A DNA stretch of 64,000 nt from Symbiodinium natans (Eukaryota > Sar > Dinophyceae > Suessiales > Symbiodiniaceae): contig CAJNDS010002359.1 in assembly GCA_905221605.1 (NCBI GenBank), positions 57,501 to 121,500 on the forward strand, in the 5' to 3' direction. The notes beneath the pieces were generated by a model. That model ran no database searches. It was not told the DNA's origin and saw only the letters and a list, made by a program, of their open reading frames with translations. The translations under genes and the position numbers were made by a program. Numbering within the stretch: the stretch's first letter is position 1; each line of letters begins with the position of its first letter. Shown one piece after another: positions 1-12,100 of the stretch.

Positions 1-60
1 CTGCATGATCTGAGGGCCCGGCGGGTTCAGGGTCGAGGGCTAGGGTTAGGGTAGAGTTTC

Positions 61-117
61 ACCGTAAACCCTAAACCCTAAACCCTAAACCCTAAACCCT
101 AAACCCTAAACCCTAAA
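61..117. repeat. Interstitial (CCCTAAA)n
   Basis: About eight near-perfect units of the plant/dinoflagellate-type telomere heptamer, followed by unique sequence and therefore not a chromosome end in this window. Confidence 0.9.
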
Positions 118-185
118 GTTAAGTGGTTGGGGTCTCCTTGCCGGAAGGTTGCAAGCCTTGGGTCTTTCTTGAACTGCAAGATCCA

Positions 186-347
186 TACTTGGAGGTTCAT
201 GGTACTTACTAACCAATTACAACTGTACTTAGTACTTATAACCCCACTTATAATACCCCTAAAGGGCCTTATAGGGGTTATCCCTATTATAAGTAGTGTT
301 ATAAGCCCAGTTATAAGTGGTTATTAAGCCCCATGAACCTCCAAGTA
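186..347. mobile_element. MITE, TIR family A, copy 1
   Basis: A 162-bp element bounded by perfect 17-bp inverted repeats TACTTGGAGGTTCATGG and CCATGAACCTCCAAGTA. The interior is made of nested short palindromes of TTATAA and CCCCT/AGGGG. Non-coding. It lies downstream of the last ABC exon seen. Copies at 3333-3487 and 22328-22451. Confidence 0.85.
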
Positions 348-468
348 GCCACAACTCAGGGTGAGGTTTCCTGTAAGGTCCCCTACATCCTCTAAAGCCC
401 CTACAGGTTTCAAGCCTCAACCAGAACTGGAAGGAAATCTAGGGTTTAGGGATCTGGCCTTGTCATGC

Positions 469-3102
469 CCTTGGACATCACCGCAATCATGCCGCGGTAC
501 AGCTCCAAGATATCGCGTTCCTGGCTAATGCAAAGTTCAGGAGGTCCCCTACTTGGAGCAACCGTAAGAAGATGAACCTGGAGTCCTAGTCGATCCTTTA
601 AGAAAAGGGTTTAGGGCTTGGGGTTTCGGGTTTATTAGGGTTTGGGGAAAGCCCTTCTTAAACCCCAGACTTTGAGAGTCAGCTGGAACCACAGGCCGCG
701 CAGGCCTACACCCCACAACCCTGAGACACCAAGCAGGAAGTTTCAAGCGGGCATCCGATGCATCGGGCTCTCAAAGAGAGATTTGCTTTTTCCGTCAGGT
801 TCAAGTGACGCATCATTGTCTGCATCTGAGACTGCAGCGAGCTGATGCCCGAGCTGATGTCCGACTTCAGGGAGCTGATGTCCGACTTCAGGGAGCTGAT
901 GTCCGACTTCAGGGAGCTGATCTGCAACAGCCATGGGGCAGACATGCGGGAAACACGGGACAAGATGTGGGCCATGCTCGGCGAGGCTCGAAGAAAGCTC
1001 ACCTCAAACGCAGTGGCAAGTGCTGACAACATGCTGGCATCGGATACGTGGTCTGCACCCATGATGTCATCAGCCAAATTTGCCCAGTCTGCAGGGGCCA
1101 ATCCCCCACACACGTTGTTCGCGGCTTTGATCCCATACGATAGCGTGGTCTTGATCTGATGCCGCCACCTTCCTGATGAAGGAATGCCGGTGCCGTTGAT
1201 GTAGTGCAAGGAGCTCGCGCCAAAGTCGTACCAACTGAATGTGACATCACCTGTGGCTCCGCTCTTAAAGTACAGCAAGGTGCCACCGTGAGCATCAGGG
1301 TGGATGAGGCCAGTCGTAACTGCCATTGCAGCGATGTCGTGGATGTAGCCCAATACAAAAAAAAGCCAGCCTGCGCACGGCAGCTCGTCTGGGTTTGCAA
1401 AAAGCTGTGCAACAACGCCATCAGCCCTGTTCTCCACCTGGGTGGTTGTCAAAATTAGATGATCCCTTTCTCTAAATATTAGGTGCCGTATTATAATTGG
1501 GATCCAAAAAGGGACTATAATTTTGACAACCACTCGCCTCGATGTTCAGTAGTGCCCTCCGCAGGCTCTTCGCAGGCATCCCATTCGGAAGAAGAAGCGG
1601 CACAGGGTTCGCCAAGTCCACATAGACGGAGCAGTCGATCCTGGGCGTTTGGATTCCAAAAGCCAGGGGTGCCCTGGCAGCCCTTGCAGCCAGTAGTCGC
1701 TCCTTTTCTCTCGCGATGGGAGGTTGCAGAGTCACCATGTCGAGCGACTCCGTTCTCTTCAGCTGGTCAAGTGCCCATTGTGACTGTCTGTCTCGCGGAA
1801 AAGAGAAGCCAGCCACCAAGTCGCTGAACACATACCGCAGGGGCTCTTGCAACAACCGCTGGGGGCTCATGACTAGGAACTTTATAGCCAAAAAATCCGA
1901 GCAGTGGCCCTGCGAACCGGCCCGCGACCCGCCAGCAGCAGTCTTGTCGATGGTGCAATTCAGAAATGGCTCGAGGTCATGGCATTGGCTGACCCGGCAT
2001 GTGCCAAGAGCCGTCGGCAGGCATGCTGCGATCAGCAAAGATGCGAACCAAATCGAAGCCATTGCGGGAGTGGCAGTGGCAACTGGGACCCTGGCTTGAA
2101 AAAAGTCATGGCAACAGCAAGGACTCATACTAAGGTTGTACGCCTAAGAGCCCTCAGAAGATAGAGGATCTTGAATCAGGGCTCCACAAACCCAAGAATG
2201 CAGGAATTAGGGTCCTAGATATACACTTTAAGGGGATTATGTAGGGATATACCCTCATTCCCTGATTCCCGACTAGGAACCAGCCAGACCTTAGGGGAGT
2301 CCGCCCTAAACCCTAAACCCTAAACCCTAAACCCTAAACCCTAAACCCTAAACCCTAAACCCTAAATCCTAAACCCTAAACCCTAAACCCTAAACCCTAA
2401 ACCCTAAACCCTAAACCCTAAACCCTAAACCCTAAACCCTAAACCCTAAACCCTAAACCTAACCCCATAAGGACCGATTCTGAGACCCCCGGCGTTGCCG
2501 GACGCCTGGATGGTACGGGCGTTGAGCAGCGAATCCTCGGAAGAGGGGGCGGGGGGGGGAGGGGGGGGTATAGGGTTTAGGGCCTAGGGTTCAGGGTTTG
2601 GAGTTTGGGGTTTAGGGTATAGGGTATAGGGTTTTTTCCCACCTGTTTCGCATGCGGGTATAGGGTTTAGGGTTTCGACTCTCACACTCGCACAAGGCAA
2701 GGCATCGGTTGGTAGGTCATGGTCCATGGTGACACGAGGTTTTAGGGTTTAGGGTTCTTTGTTTTAGGGTTTTAGGGTGGCCTTAAACTGCAGCTGAGCT
2801 GCTTAGACGCTAGGGACTTCGTTGTCTCTAAACCACCCACCTACCTTTCCAAGGAGCACTCTGGCATACAAGGTGGGGAGGGTAAGTGTTTTTTTCACAC
2901 TTTCAGGCAGGCTAGTAGCCCAGTTACCATGCTAGAATAAGGGCACACTTGTTTTTGGGGTTGGTTACATAGTACAAGGGAACCCTGAACCACAAAAAGG
3001 GAAAAGGGTACTACTTGGCTACTAGGGGCCCGCAGAACTCCCCCCGAACCCGGACTTGCGCAGCCAGGTTGCAGAAGTGACTTGCGTGGCCTGCTTGAGG
3101 AC
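469..3102 (-). CDS. ABCB exons: IRTV and LELY segments of TMD2, flanking a nested gene
   Basis: Exons 3073-3102 (VLKQATQVTS), 2494-2535 (DSLLNARTIQASGN) and 469-520 (ERDILELYRGMIAVMSKG). Joined, the first two give AxxVxxxxLxNxRTI at the exact spacing of the family pattern AGxVAxExLxNIRTV, and the third continues with the ExxxLELY motif. All three donors are GC and phases agree (0/0). The 2.0-kb intron between 2494 and 520 contains the complete secreted-protein gene at 706-2062. Confidence 0.78.
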
Positions 3103-6100
3103 CTGCAGGTCGAAAAGAGAATTCAGGGCATCGGTACCCAAAAAACCCTAAACCCCTAAACTTTAGGCCTGCTTTAAACCCTAAACGCTTATAAACCCTG
3201 AACCCTGAACACCTAAACTTTAGGCCTTTCTTAAAAGCCTTAAGCCCCTAAGCCCTGAACCCTAAGCCCATGTCGCCTGGCGTTCATCCCTGACCTGCTT
3301 GCGCAGCCTCAGTCTCGGGCTAAGCCAGAATGTACTTGGAGGTTCATGGGACTTAATAACCACTTATAACTGGGCTTATAACCCTACTTATAATAGGGAT
3401 AACCCCTATAAGGCCCTTTAGGGGTATTATAAGTGGGGTTATAAGTGCAGTTATAATTGGTTAGCAAGTACCATGAACCTCCAAGTAGGGGGTTGTTACC
3501 TTGGACCCGTCAGGCTGTGCCCTTGGGTTTTTAGGGGGTCCTTGTTTAGCGATACTTGAGGTAGTGGCTTTAGGGTTTAGGGTGTCGGGTTTAGGGTTTG
3601 GGGTCATCGTAGGAGTATACTAAGGGGGACCTCTTAGGGACGCAATCGTAGGGGTGCGAGTCATAATCCCTTGACAGAAGAGCAAGGCGACCCGTCAAGA
3701 GTCCTGACAGCACGGCTGGGATCCAGCCCCCGAACCCCGAAAAAGCAAAAACCCAAAAAAACTCTAGAAACCCTCAGTGACCCAGAAAAATCCTCGGAAC
3801 CTAGAAACCCTAGAAATCCCAAGCGACCCCAAAAAAATCTCCCTTAAACGCCTGTACGAGCCCTATAAACCCCCTAAACCCCAAACCCTAAACCCCAAAC
3901 CCTAAACCCTAAACCCTTTACCCTTTACCCTTTAAACCCTAAACCCTAAACCTTGGGCTCCCTTGTCAAAGGCAGGGGAGGCCTGGTTCTCGGCCTTCGC
4001 GCCGCCGATCATGACGGCCATCTTGATGCCTTAGGGTTTAGGGTTTAGGGTTTGGTGTTTGGGGTTTAGGGTTTAGGGTTTAGGGTTTAGGGTTTGGGGT
4101 TTGGGGTTTGGGGTTTGGGGTTTAGGGTTTAGGGTTTGGGGTTTGGGGTTTAGGGTTTAGGGTTTAGGGTTTAGGGTTTAGGGTTTTAGGTTTTTTTTTT
4201 TTTTTTTGGGGGGGGGGGGGGGGGTGGGCAAAAGGGAGGACAGAATGCAGGGTTTCGGGTTTCGGGTTAGGTTTTAGGGCTTCGGGAACTCCAGAAACTT
4301 GAGGGCCTGAGTGTACCAGCGCCTGAGCATTCCCCGCAGCTTTTGGGGAGGGCTTTCAGGCCTTGGCGTTCAACCCAAAACCCTAAACCCTTTTGAACCC
4401 TAAACCCTGATCAGTCTAGAGCCTAGCGTTAAGCTTAGGGCCATGTCGGGCTTTTTGGATCTTCGAGGGGTTTGCTCGAGATGGAACATCTCCGGCGCCT
4501 GCAGCAACCGCGAAGATGGGGATCGTCAGGATCATGACGCCTGCCACGGAGCCCTCTTTGCTATCCATGGATATATGCAAGTCATGAGGGCCTTAAGCCT
4601 TGATACGTGTAAGGTATAAGGGCCCCAGCGTACGCAGTTGAAGTGTCACGTGCGACCGCTGCTGATTCCTACGGGCCACAGCCCTTCGTTCCTGACATCC
4701 CCTCAGCCTCCTGGCCTAGGGGATCCCTTTGGGGTGTCCTTCCTCTTTAAGCCACGAACCTGATCCAGGCATATTGAGAGCAGATTACTAACTGATCATC
4801 CGGACACCCTACAGCAAACACCCCGACACCTGCATCCCCAAACGCTTGCAGACAGATCGAACCCGAAACCAGGTGCACCCAACCTGCAACTACCCCAGTC
4901 CCAGCAACGATCTCCTAAACCCTAAACCCTACACCCTAAACCCTAAACCCTAAACCCTAAACCAGTGCGATACACCAGCCTGCCATCTCCCAGCAGCCAA
5001 CGAAGGCCATCGTCAATCCGACCTCGCGAAGCTGGGACGGGCTGTACTTGCAACGTGCGCAGCACATGGCGAAAGGGCTTGGGGGGGCATCTCTGCAGAA
5101 ATCTGAAAAGATAGTTCCCGCAGCACTGTCCGATTGGCGCCTTTTGCAGCCTGAAAGGAGGGTTCGTCATTCTCCCACAGCTGCCAACGGCCACACACAA
5201 GCACACCCGCAATACCCGAGTCTGAGCTTTACCAGGGCAAGTGGCCACGATTGAGCAGAGTGCATCGGCATTGTCTCCGAAAGCAACGACCAGTTGGGCA
5301 ATGCGGTAGGCGTAGACCTGTCAGGAAAGGGGACGTAGCATGCTAACCGGCAACAGCTGCCAGATGCCCTAGAGTGGCAGAGGCCTTGTTCAGCTTGCCT
5401 GCAGCTCCCTATTTCTGCGAAACACATGGCCAATCTTTGAGACCAAGAATAAAGCAAGAGGAAACTGCCGGAAAGCTCACTGACGCAAACCAGCCTTCAA
5501 AGCCGCAACCAGCTTCCCAGGCGTGTTCTCCTGAAGATGGAGAGTGGTGATGGGTTCAGGTGCGTTTGGGGGTTTAGGGCTTAGGGTCTATGAGTTTGTG
5601 GTTGCCACCCGCACTGAAGAGGCATCCACGCCGTAGGACTGGTCGAGGTCTTGGGTTGTGCTTTGGAGTGCAGGGCTCCAAATCCGGAAGTCACAAACTG
5701 CCTGCCTTTCGCCCCTATGCAAGCGGCAGCCAAGAAGCCGGATCATCATGATAGCCAATGTCCTGGACAGAGCACAAGAAATTCAGGATCTTGAGGTTCT
5801 TGTGAGACGGCCTGAAGTTGCAGGACCGGAAGACACCGGAATGACGTCCCAGCACCCGCAGTGACGAGACATGATCAGAACGGGACAAGCATCGGCCAGG
5901 GGCTGCGGGATGTCTTTCACTTAGTGGGAGTTTGCAGTCACAACCGGAAATCTTCAACAGCAGAGCCATGTGCAAAACCCCCCCCCAGCCAGCCTGGCGG
6001 AAGATGCTGGTGAGCATGGTGACGCGGGCCTCCCTGGTGGTGACCTGCCCAAGCAAAGCGCTCCGGTTCTTTGGGTTCGCGGACTTTGGGTTTAGGGGAG

Positions 6101-9100
6101 GGCTCGGGCGGTCGGGCGAATCGCTTTCGGCAGGATCGTTTTGATGGTTCCTGATCGTTGGCTGGGCCCTCAATCAAGCTTGGTACAAACCCTGCTACTT
6201 TCCTTGGACCAGCATGCTGCAGTCTTGCAACACCGTGCACTGCTGAAGCCCATGCCCTCCACACGAACCTTGAGCCCTTCAACCCTAAACCCTGCACCCC
6301 AACTCCCCCGATTTCGGGCCCCCGAAGATCCCACCAAGCCACCCCAAGCTGCCCCCGGTAAAGCCTCGGCGATGACGCCGAAGCACGTGAACTGCAGCGT
6401 CGAGGCCACGCACCGTGCCACACCCACGATCCTTGGGTTCGGGGCCCATGGGCCATGGGTCTGATTGTTTGGCTGACAGGGGGGGGGGGGGCTTTGAGAG
6501 TTTCAGTTTAGGGCTACTAAGAATGACTTATGTTTTTTTCAAACAGGAGGGAGTTCTAGGCTTTGGGGTAGGTGATCATGGAGTGCAAGAACCGCAGCTT
6601 TTGTCAGGGGCAAACACTTCTCCCAAAACGTCCAGCGGAAGTAGTGACTCCTGTGGCCCAGGGGCACGAACCAAAGTGCGGCCATCTCGGCTTGGGACTT
6701 CATGTGCTCCTGCTGAGCTGCACTTCAAAAAGGCGGGGGTGGCTCGCGCAGAGTTAGACTGGGGAGTAGGAAGGCCCGGACAACAATGAGCTGCCTGATG
6801 CCGAAGTGTTGAATAGCCCAAAGTGCTCTCTCTCTCTCTCTCTCTCTCTCGCTCTCTCTGTTTTTGTTTGTTTTCTCTTGGCCCTCGCGCGAGTTTTCTT
6901 TCTCTCTCTCTCTCTCTCTCTCTCCCTCTCCCTCTCTGAAGCCTGTTTTTGCCATCTGAGGTTTTTAGGGTTTAGGGCGCTCCCGTGGAAACAACTCCCA
7001 AGATCCGATCCTTGTCGCCCTGCATCAAGGCAGACAGCGCATCCACGAGGACAAAGGCGCCCATCATCGGGAAGCATGCGCCACTCACCTGGACTCGCTT
7101 TGCTAAAGACGCCAAGATGTCAGGTGTAGCTGATTGGGTTTCTGAGCGGCCTAAACGACATGGCCAGTTCTCTTGATTGTGGTCACCTTTGGGGGATTCC
7201 TACGCAGCCTTCAAGTCGTTAGAGTACCACCATCTTGCAAGACGTGTCCAGTGAGAATCCTGCAGAAACCTCATACCCCCGAACAACTATAAAATTTGAA
7301 CCTGGAAACTGCTTACCACCCTAAACCCTAAACTGCCATGTATCTTCGGATCCTGAATCCTGAAATCCTCCTTGAACCCAGAAGTCTCAAAAGCCAACCC
7401 TCCAAACCTCCCACAAAAAGCTTCAAAGCTTCTGAAGGCCCTGCTTCATGGAAGATTGGGGCTCCTTGCGACTTGCTTCGGAAGATGGTCGAGGTGTGTC
7501 TGAGCTCCCAGCCAGCGCTGCCAGCAGGCCAGGCACGAAGCAACACCAGTAGGGCCGAGAGAAGCCTTAGGGGAGGGCGCAGTTCCGTGGTTGCGGGCTT
7601 CCAAAAGGTCGAGCACTTGGAGGCTTTAACAATTAAACTAATTAAAGCTAACTAAACTGATTAACATAATTAAACTAAGTAAACTATTTAAATTTAACTC
7701 TTTTTGCATCCTTTGGACTTGGTTCCTCATGGTGAGCCACGTCAAGCCTTTCAGCTAAGGCTTTGACATGCTCAATTCATGGAACCTGTGGCCGGGGGAA
7801 ACCTTTGCTCATTCAAGGAATTATGGGCAAAGCTTTGCTCCGGCCATAGGGTTTAGGACTGTAGGCTGTCAGTGTTCACACGGCCATTCAAGAGCTTGGG
7901 GTTTTCTGTGACCTGCCCGACACTGCCCAAAAACTCAACTTCCAAGCCTCCACAACATAAAATTTCGAAAATTGATGAGCTCGCTCGTCCGATTCTGATG
8001 TGTCACTTGTGAGGCCCACACTCAGCAAGCGCAGCTTGGGAACCTCAACAGGCTGGCAGGTGACGGCTCTTTAGCGACCCTCAACCCTAAAGCTCAGCCG
8101 AAACCCCGAGTTCGATGCTTTGAAACTCGTGGAAACCCGAACCTTCGGCACAAGTTGGCCCCGCGCCTTGTAGCTTTTGGCAATGCGCTTCTGGCGTTCG
8201 GCCTCCCTGTCCTCCGGATCCTGCGAGCTAGAGCAGCCTGCTAGGGCTGTAGGACTTATAGGTCTACAATCGAAACGAAGGCGAAACCTACGGGAGCGTT
8301 ATTAATTACAGCTTATCATCTTCCTACAAAGGCTTCATGGCATTGGAAGCTGCATCTTTCCTCTCCTCAGACTTGCGGCTTTCCACAATGAAAAAACCAC
8401 GGTAGGAGCTCTCATTCACTACCAGCATTTGGAGCGGTATTTGGAGGTATATAGTACCAGACACAGTGTGGCACAACACATATGAGCTCCCCGTACGCGG
8501 GGCCGCGGCCGCGGTGCTGCTTCCCACGCCAGTGCACTGAAGCCCTGGCCGTGCATCTGCGGGAGAGCACTGTGCCGAGCCCGTGCAGAGTCGTGCAAAG
8601 CGGACCCCGCCGGCCGCGGCCGAAAAGATTTTTAATTTAAAGAGCTTCAACTGGCAGATGAACCGTGCGCCTGCATGGTCTGGCACGAGCGGGTGGTCCC
8701 AGAACTCGCGCAGTACTGCTGCAGGTCTCGAGGCTCATCTGCCAACTAATGTTGCATAACCCCACAACCGCTAAGTTTTAAGCCCCACATGTGCAATCCA
8801 CCAATACATTTAACCAGCAGCTTCGGCAGATACACCTTTTTGATTTACATACGATTTCATATTACACATGAGCGTCTTCTGACCTTTGCTCTGCGGAGCT
8901 CAAGGCCTCAGCGCTTGCGCCGGTCCAGCTCAACATCAAGTTGAGCCGCCAAGTCGCCCTCTCCAAGCTCTGAGGCCGCCCACAAAGACATCTGCAACGC
9001 TACCGGCACCATTGAAGAAATTTGAGAAGGAATCTGGGCCACGAGGGCTGGCACAGTTGCAAGGACTTTCGGTTCTACTTTCTTCAACTTCGCAGCTGCC

Positions 9101-12100
9101 CACAGGCTGTTTGACAACTCTTGGGGGTTCATACCTTGTACCTTCTGCGCCATGCGCTCCGCGATAGCTGGCACAGCTGTCAGCACCTGTGGTGCGGCAT
9201 CTTGCAGGTTCGCTGCTGCCCACAAGCTGTTTGTCAACTCTTGGGTCTTCATGCCTTCTACCTGATATCGGAGGCTCTCTGCGATGGCTGGCACGGCTGT
9301 CAGGATTTGAGGTGAGGCATCTCGCAACGTCGCAATAGCCCACAAGCTATTTGAAAAATCCTGAGGATTGAAGTCCCTCACCTTGCGCTCCATGTGCTTT
9401 GAAATAGACTTCACGGTAGCGTGCATGTCTGGCATTGCATCTCCGCACTTGGCCAGTGTCAAAAGGCAGTTTGACAGATTCTGCGGATCCATGGCGCCTG
9501 CCTCCTTCTGCGTGTGCCTCATTAGCTCCATCAACAGACGCTCATCATACTCCTTCACCTTCCCATACAGCTGGTCATGAAGCTCACCAATGGCCCAAAG
9601 CACCTGTGAAGTAGCTCTTGCAGGGAGCTCGCTGTTCTTGAGCATGGCGCGCAGTCGGGTCACCAATCTTGGCCACACGGGGCTCGCCACGTCACTTGGG
9701 CCGAGCTGTCGCCGCTGGCTGAACTTGGCCAATCGACTGAATGTTGCTGCCATGTGGAAGTAATTGAAGATTGACCCGTCGACCTCCTTTCCTGCTAGGC
9801 TGAGGATCGCTGAGGCGGGTGCTGCCCGGGAGAGCTCGGCTGTCAGTACTTTAGCGGCACTCTCACCACCATCGCCACCACCACGACCACCCCCGCCAAT
9901 GAGCGGCTTCTGACCTCTGCCTCTCGGCTCCCGCACTGCCCGTGCCGTCCTGAACCACAAAGTTGTGCAAACGGGGGGCCTCATTGCAGCTCCACCCAGG
10001 AAGCTTGCGCAACCAGCAAAGAGCGACTGCTTACCGCCAGGGCTGGAGCTCAGCTGAAGGACGGACATGGCCACAATCATGGCCACTCGAAATAAGCGCC
10101 ATGCCGGTCTCCTGCCGAAACCAGGCGTGACCCCACTGTTTGGGGCCTTTGCCATCACACGGACGTTTGTAGAAACGGTAGGACAAATTGTTGGTTAAGC
10201 CCAAGCTCAAGCATCCCAAAGCGGACATGTTTTCGAGAACGCAATGACTTGCACCTGCACCACGCCAGCCCATGCCCTTGTCAGAATTGTTTAAATGGAC
10301 CTCATGACTATTATCACTGCAGGGTGCGTTTTGGGAGGAGAGGGCGCAACCAAAGAATCCGGATTATTGGGCCTAGCACCTCAAGCCCCAAGCCCGAAGC
10401 CACGACAAGTCTTGAGAAGCACCTCTGCCGGCTTGTGTGCTGCCCTTGACGGCTTCACCCTGGGCTGCCGGCATCAGGGAGGTTTAGAGCGTACAAGAAG
10501 CAAGGTCGGAACCACCCCCCAAAAAAAAAAGGTCATGTAGCCCTCATCGGCAGGCAATGTGCAGAACACATAAGACTGGAAAGTTACCGGTGAATGGCTG
10601 CACTGCCTAGACCCTAATCCCGGGTTTCCCTTCGGCCTGCGACATTTGAAGATTAAGACTAAGACACTGCAGATCTGCAGGCAAGCCACACAATCTTTGG
10701 CACTTCCCCCTCGCATATTGGCACATGTAAGGGCAGCAGGCACCACTTTCCCCAACGAGGAAGCACACCAATCTACGACTTGACGACTGCCATTGCTATG
10801 GATGCCTCTTAATACCTGGGGAAGCTGACAGAAACGCCTCATCGGCATTCGGGGCCAGCTCTCCGGTGATCTGGCAGCAGGTGGCATCCACTTAAAACCA
10901 AAATTCAGCTTGGGGTTGGGGGTGGGGGGGGGGGGGTTGGCGGGGGCGTTGGGGGGGTGTCGCACCTAGCAGCGCCTTGCTCACAGAGGCACGTGCATGG
11001 GATGCAGTGCTGTAGCAAAGCTGCACTCAAGAGCCCTTGACATCCCTTGACAGAGCCATCAGACCCTGAATGTCGGAAGCTTCACCTACGGTCCACAGCC
11101 ACAGCCACAAAGCAAAACCTTCGGAGTAAAACCTTAGCCCACTCAGACTGAAATCCTCATCGATCCTCCAAGCCATGGCCCTGCGCAACAAATGCCAACA
11201 ACCTGAAACGATTCTACTAACAACATGGCCCTCTGAAAATCCCGAAACAGTGCACCTTCCGGGCCAGGACTGCGCCCTGCGCTGCCGCGAGGGCTTGGTA
11301 GATGCCGCCCTCCTCCAGAGCAGCTGGGGGGTAAGGGGGGCTTGGAGGATTTAGGATTTAGAAGAGAGGGCTCAGGCCCCAGTTCCTGAATTGGGGGTTT
11401 CGTCCGGATCCGGAGGGTGCTGTTCACTACCATCTGAAGGGAAACTAAATGCGCACTCCTGCGACGTCAACTCCTTGTGTGTGCCGCTCTCGGCCACCTG
11501 GGAAGCACTCTTCTGACCCCAGGAGTTTCAGGAGTTTCTGGCTTGGTGCCCTCTAGCTGCGTTTTAACTTGATCATGGTCGGGGTCGCTGAGTCCTAACG
11601 GTCCAAGAATATGCAACTTACTAAGAGGGCCTCTTGCGACAGCATTTCTTACCAGGGCACAACACCGTTCTCGAGGACGTAGATGACATCGGAGTTTTGT
11701 ACCTCAGCCAAGCGCAAACACACAGAACATCAATCTACACCAAACGCCCCACAACGCAGCCAGAACTTTCACCCTCACGTTGAAACGAGGCACCGTGCTG
11801 AGCCGGTGCGCGATGCTCACGATGGTCATGCGGCCAAGCCAGGTGCTCCTGGTTCGGGATGTGAAGTCTTTGGGCTCGTCGGAGTCTGGGGACTACCTGG
11901 CTTGGGGAGGGGGTGGTGTTTGGGATCTGAAGCCTCTCACCTGAAGTCATACACAGCCAGGGCCAGGAAGAATTCTGAGGCTAAGGGTCACTACACGCAA
12001 TAAGACTGTCAGAAGCCCCGAGGCGAAATGCTGTTGAGCCCCTTGTCCCCAAACGCCACAACCCTGTTTCACTTGGGCACACCACCCTGTGAGCTGAGTT

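Noticed and set aside
1-120. Chromosome end (true telomere) at the left edge
   Set aside because: The array is short, starts after 60 bp of other sequence, and is one of dozens of degenerate arrays in both orientations up to 28 kb.
857-921. CRISPR-like spaced repeats
   Set aside because: The 21-bp units are contiguous, coding and in frame, without spacers.
6725-7129. Open frames rich in Arg-Glu or Ser-Leu on both strands
   Set aside because: Produced by the (CT)n blocks; the genuine ABC exon in this stretch is 7011-7088 in another frame.
10156-10230. Spliced-leader relict upstream of the heptatricopeptide gene
   Set aside because: The best match (CTTGGGCTTAAC) has too many mismatches to TTTTGGCTCAAG to be meaningful.
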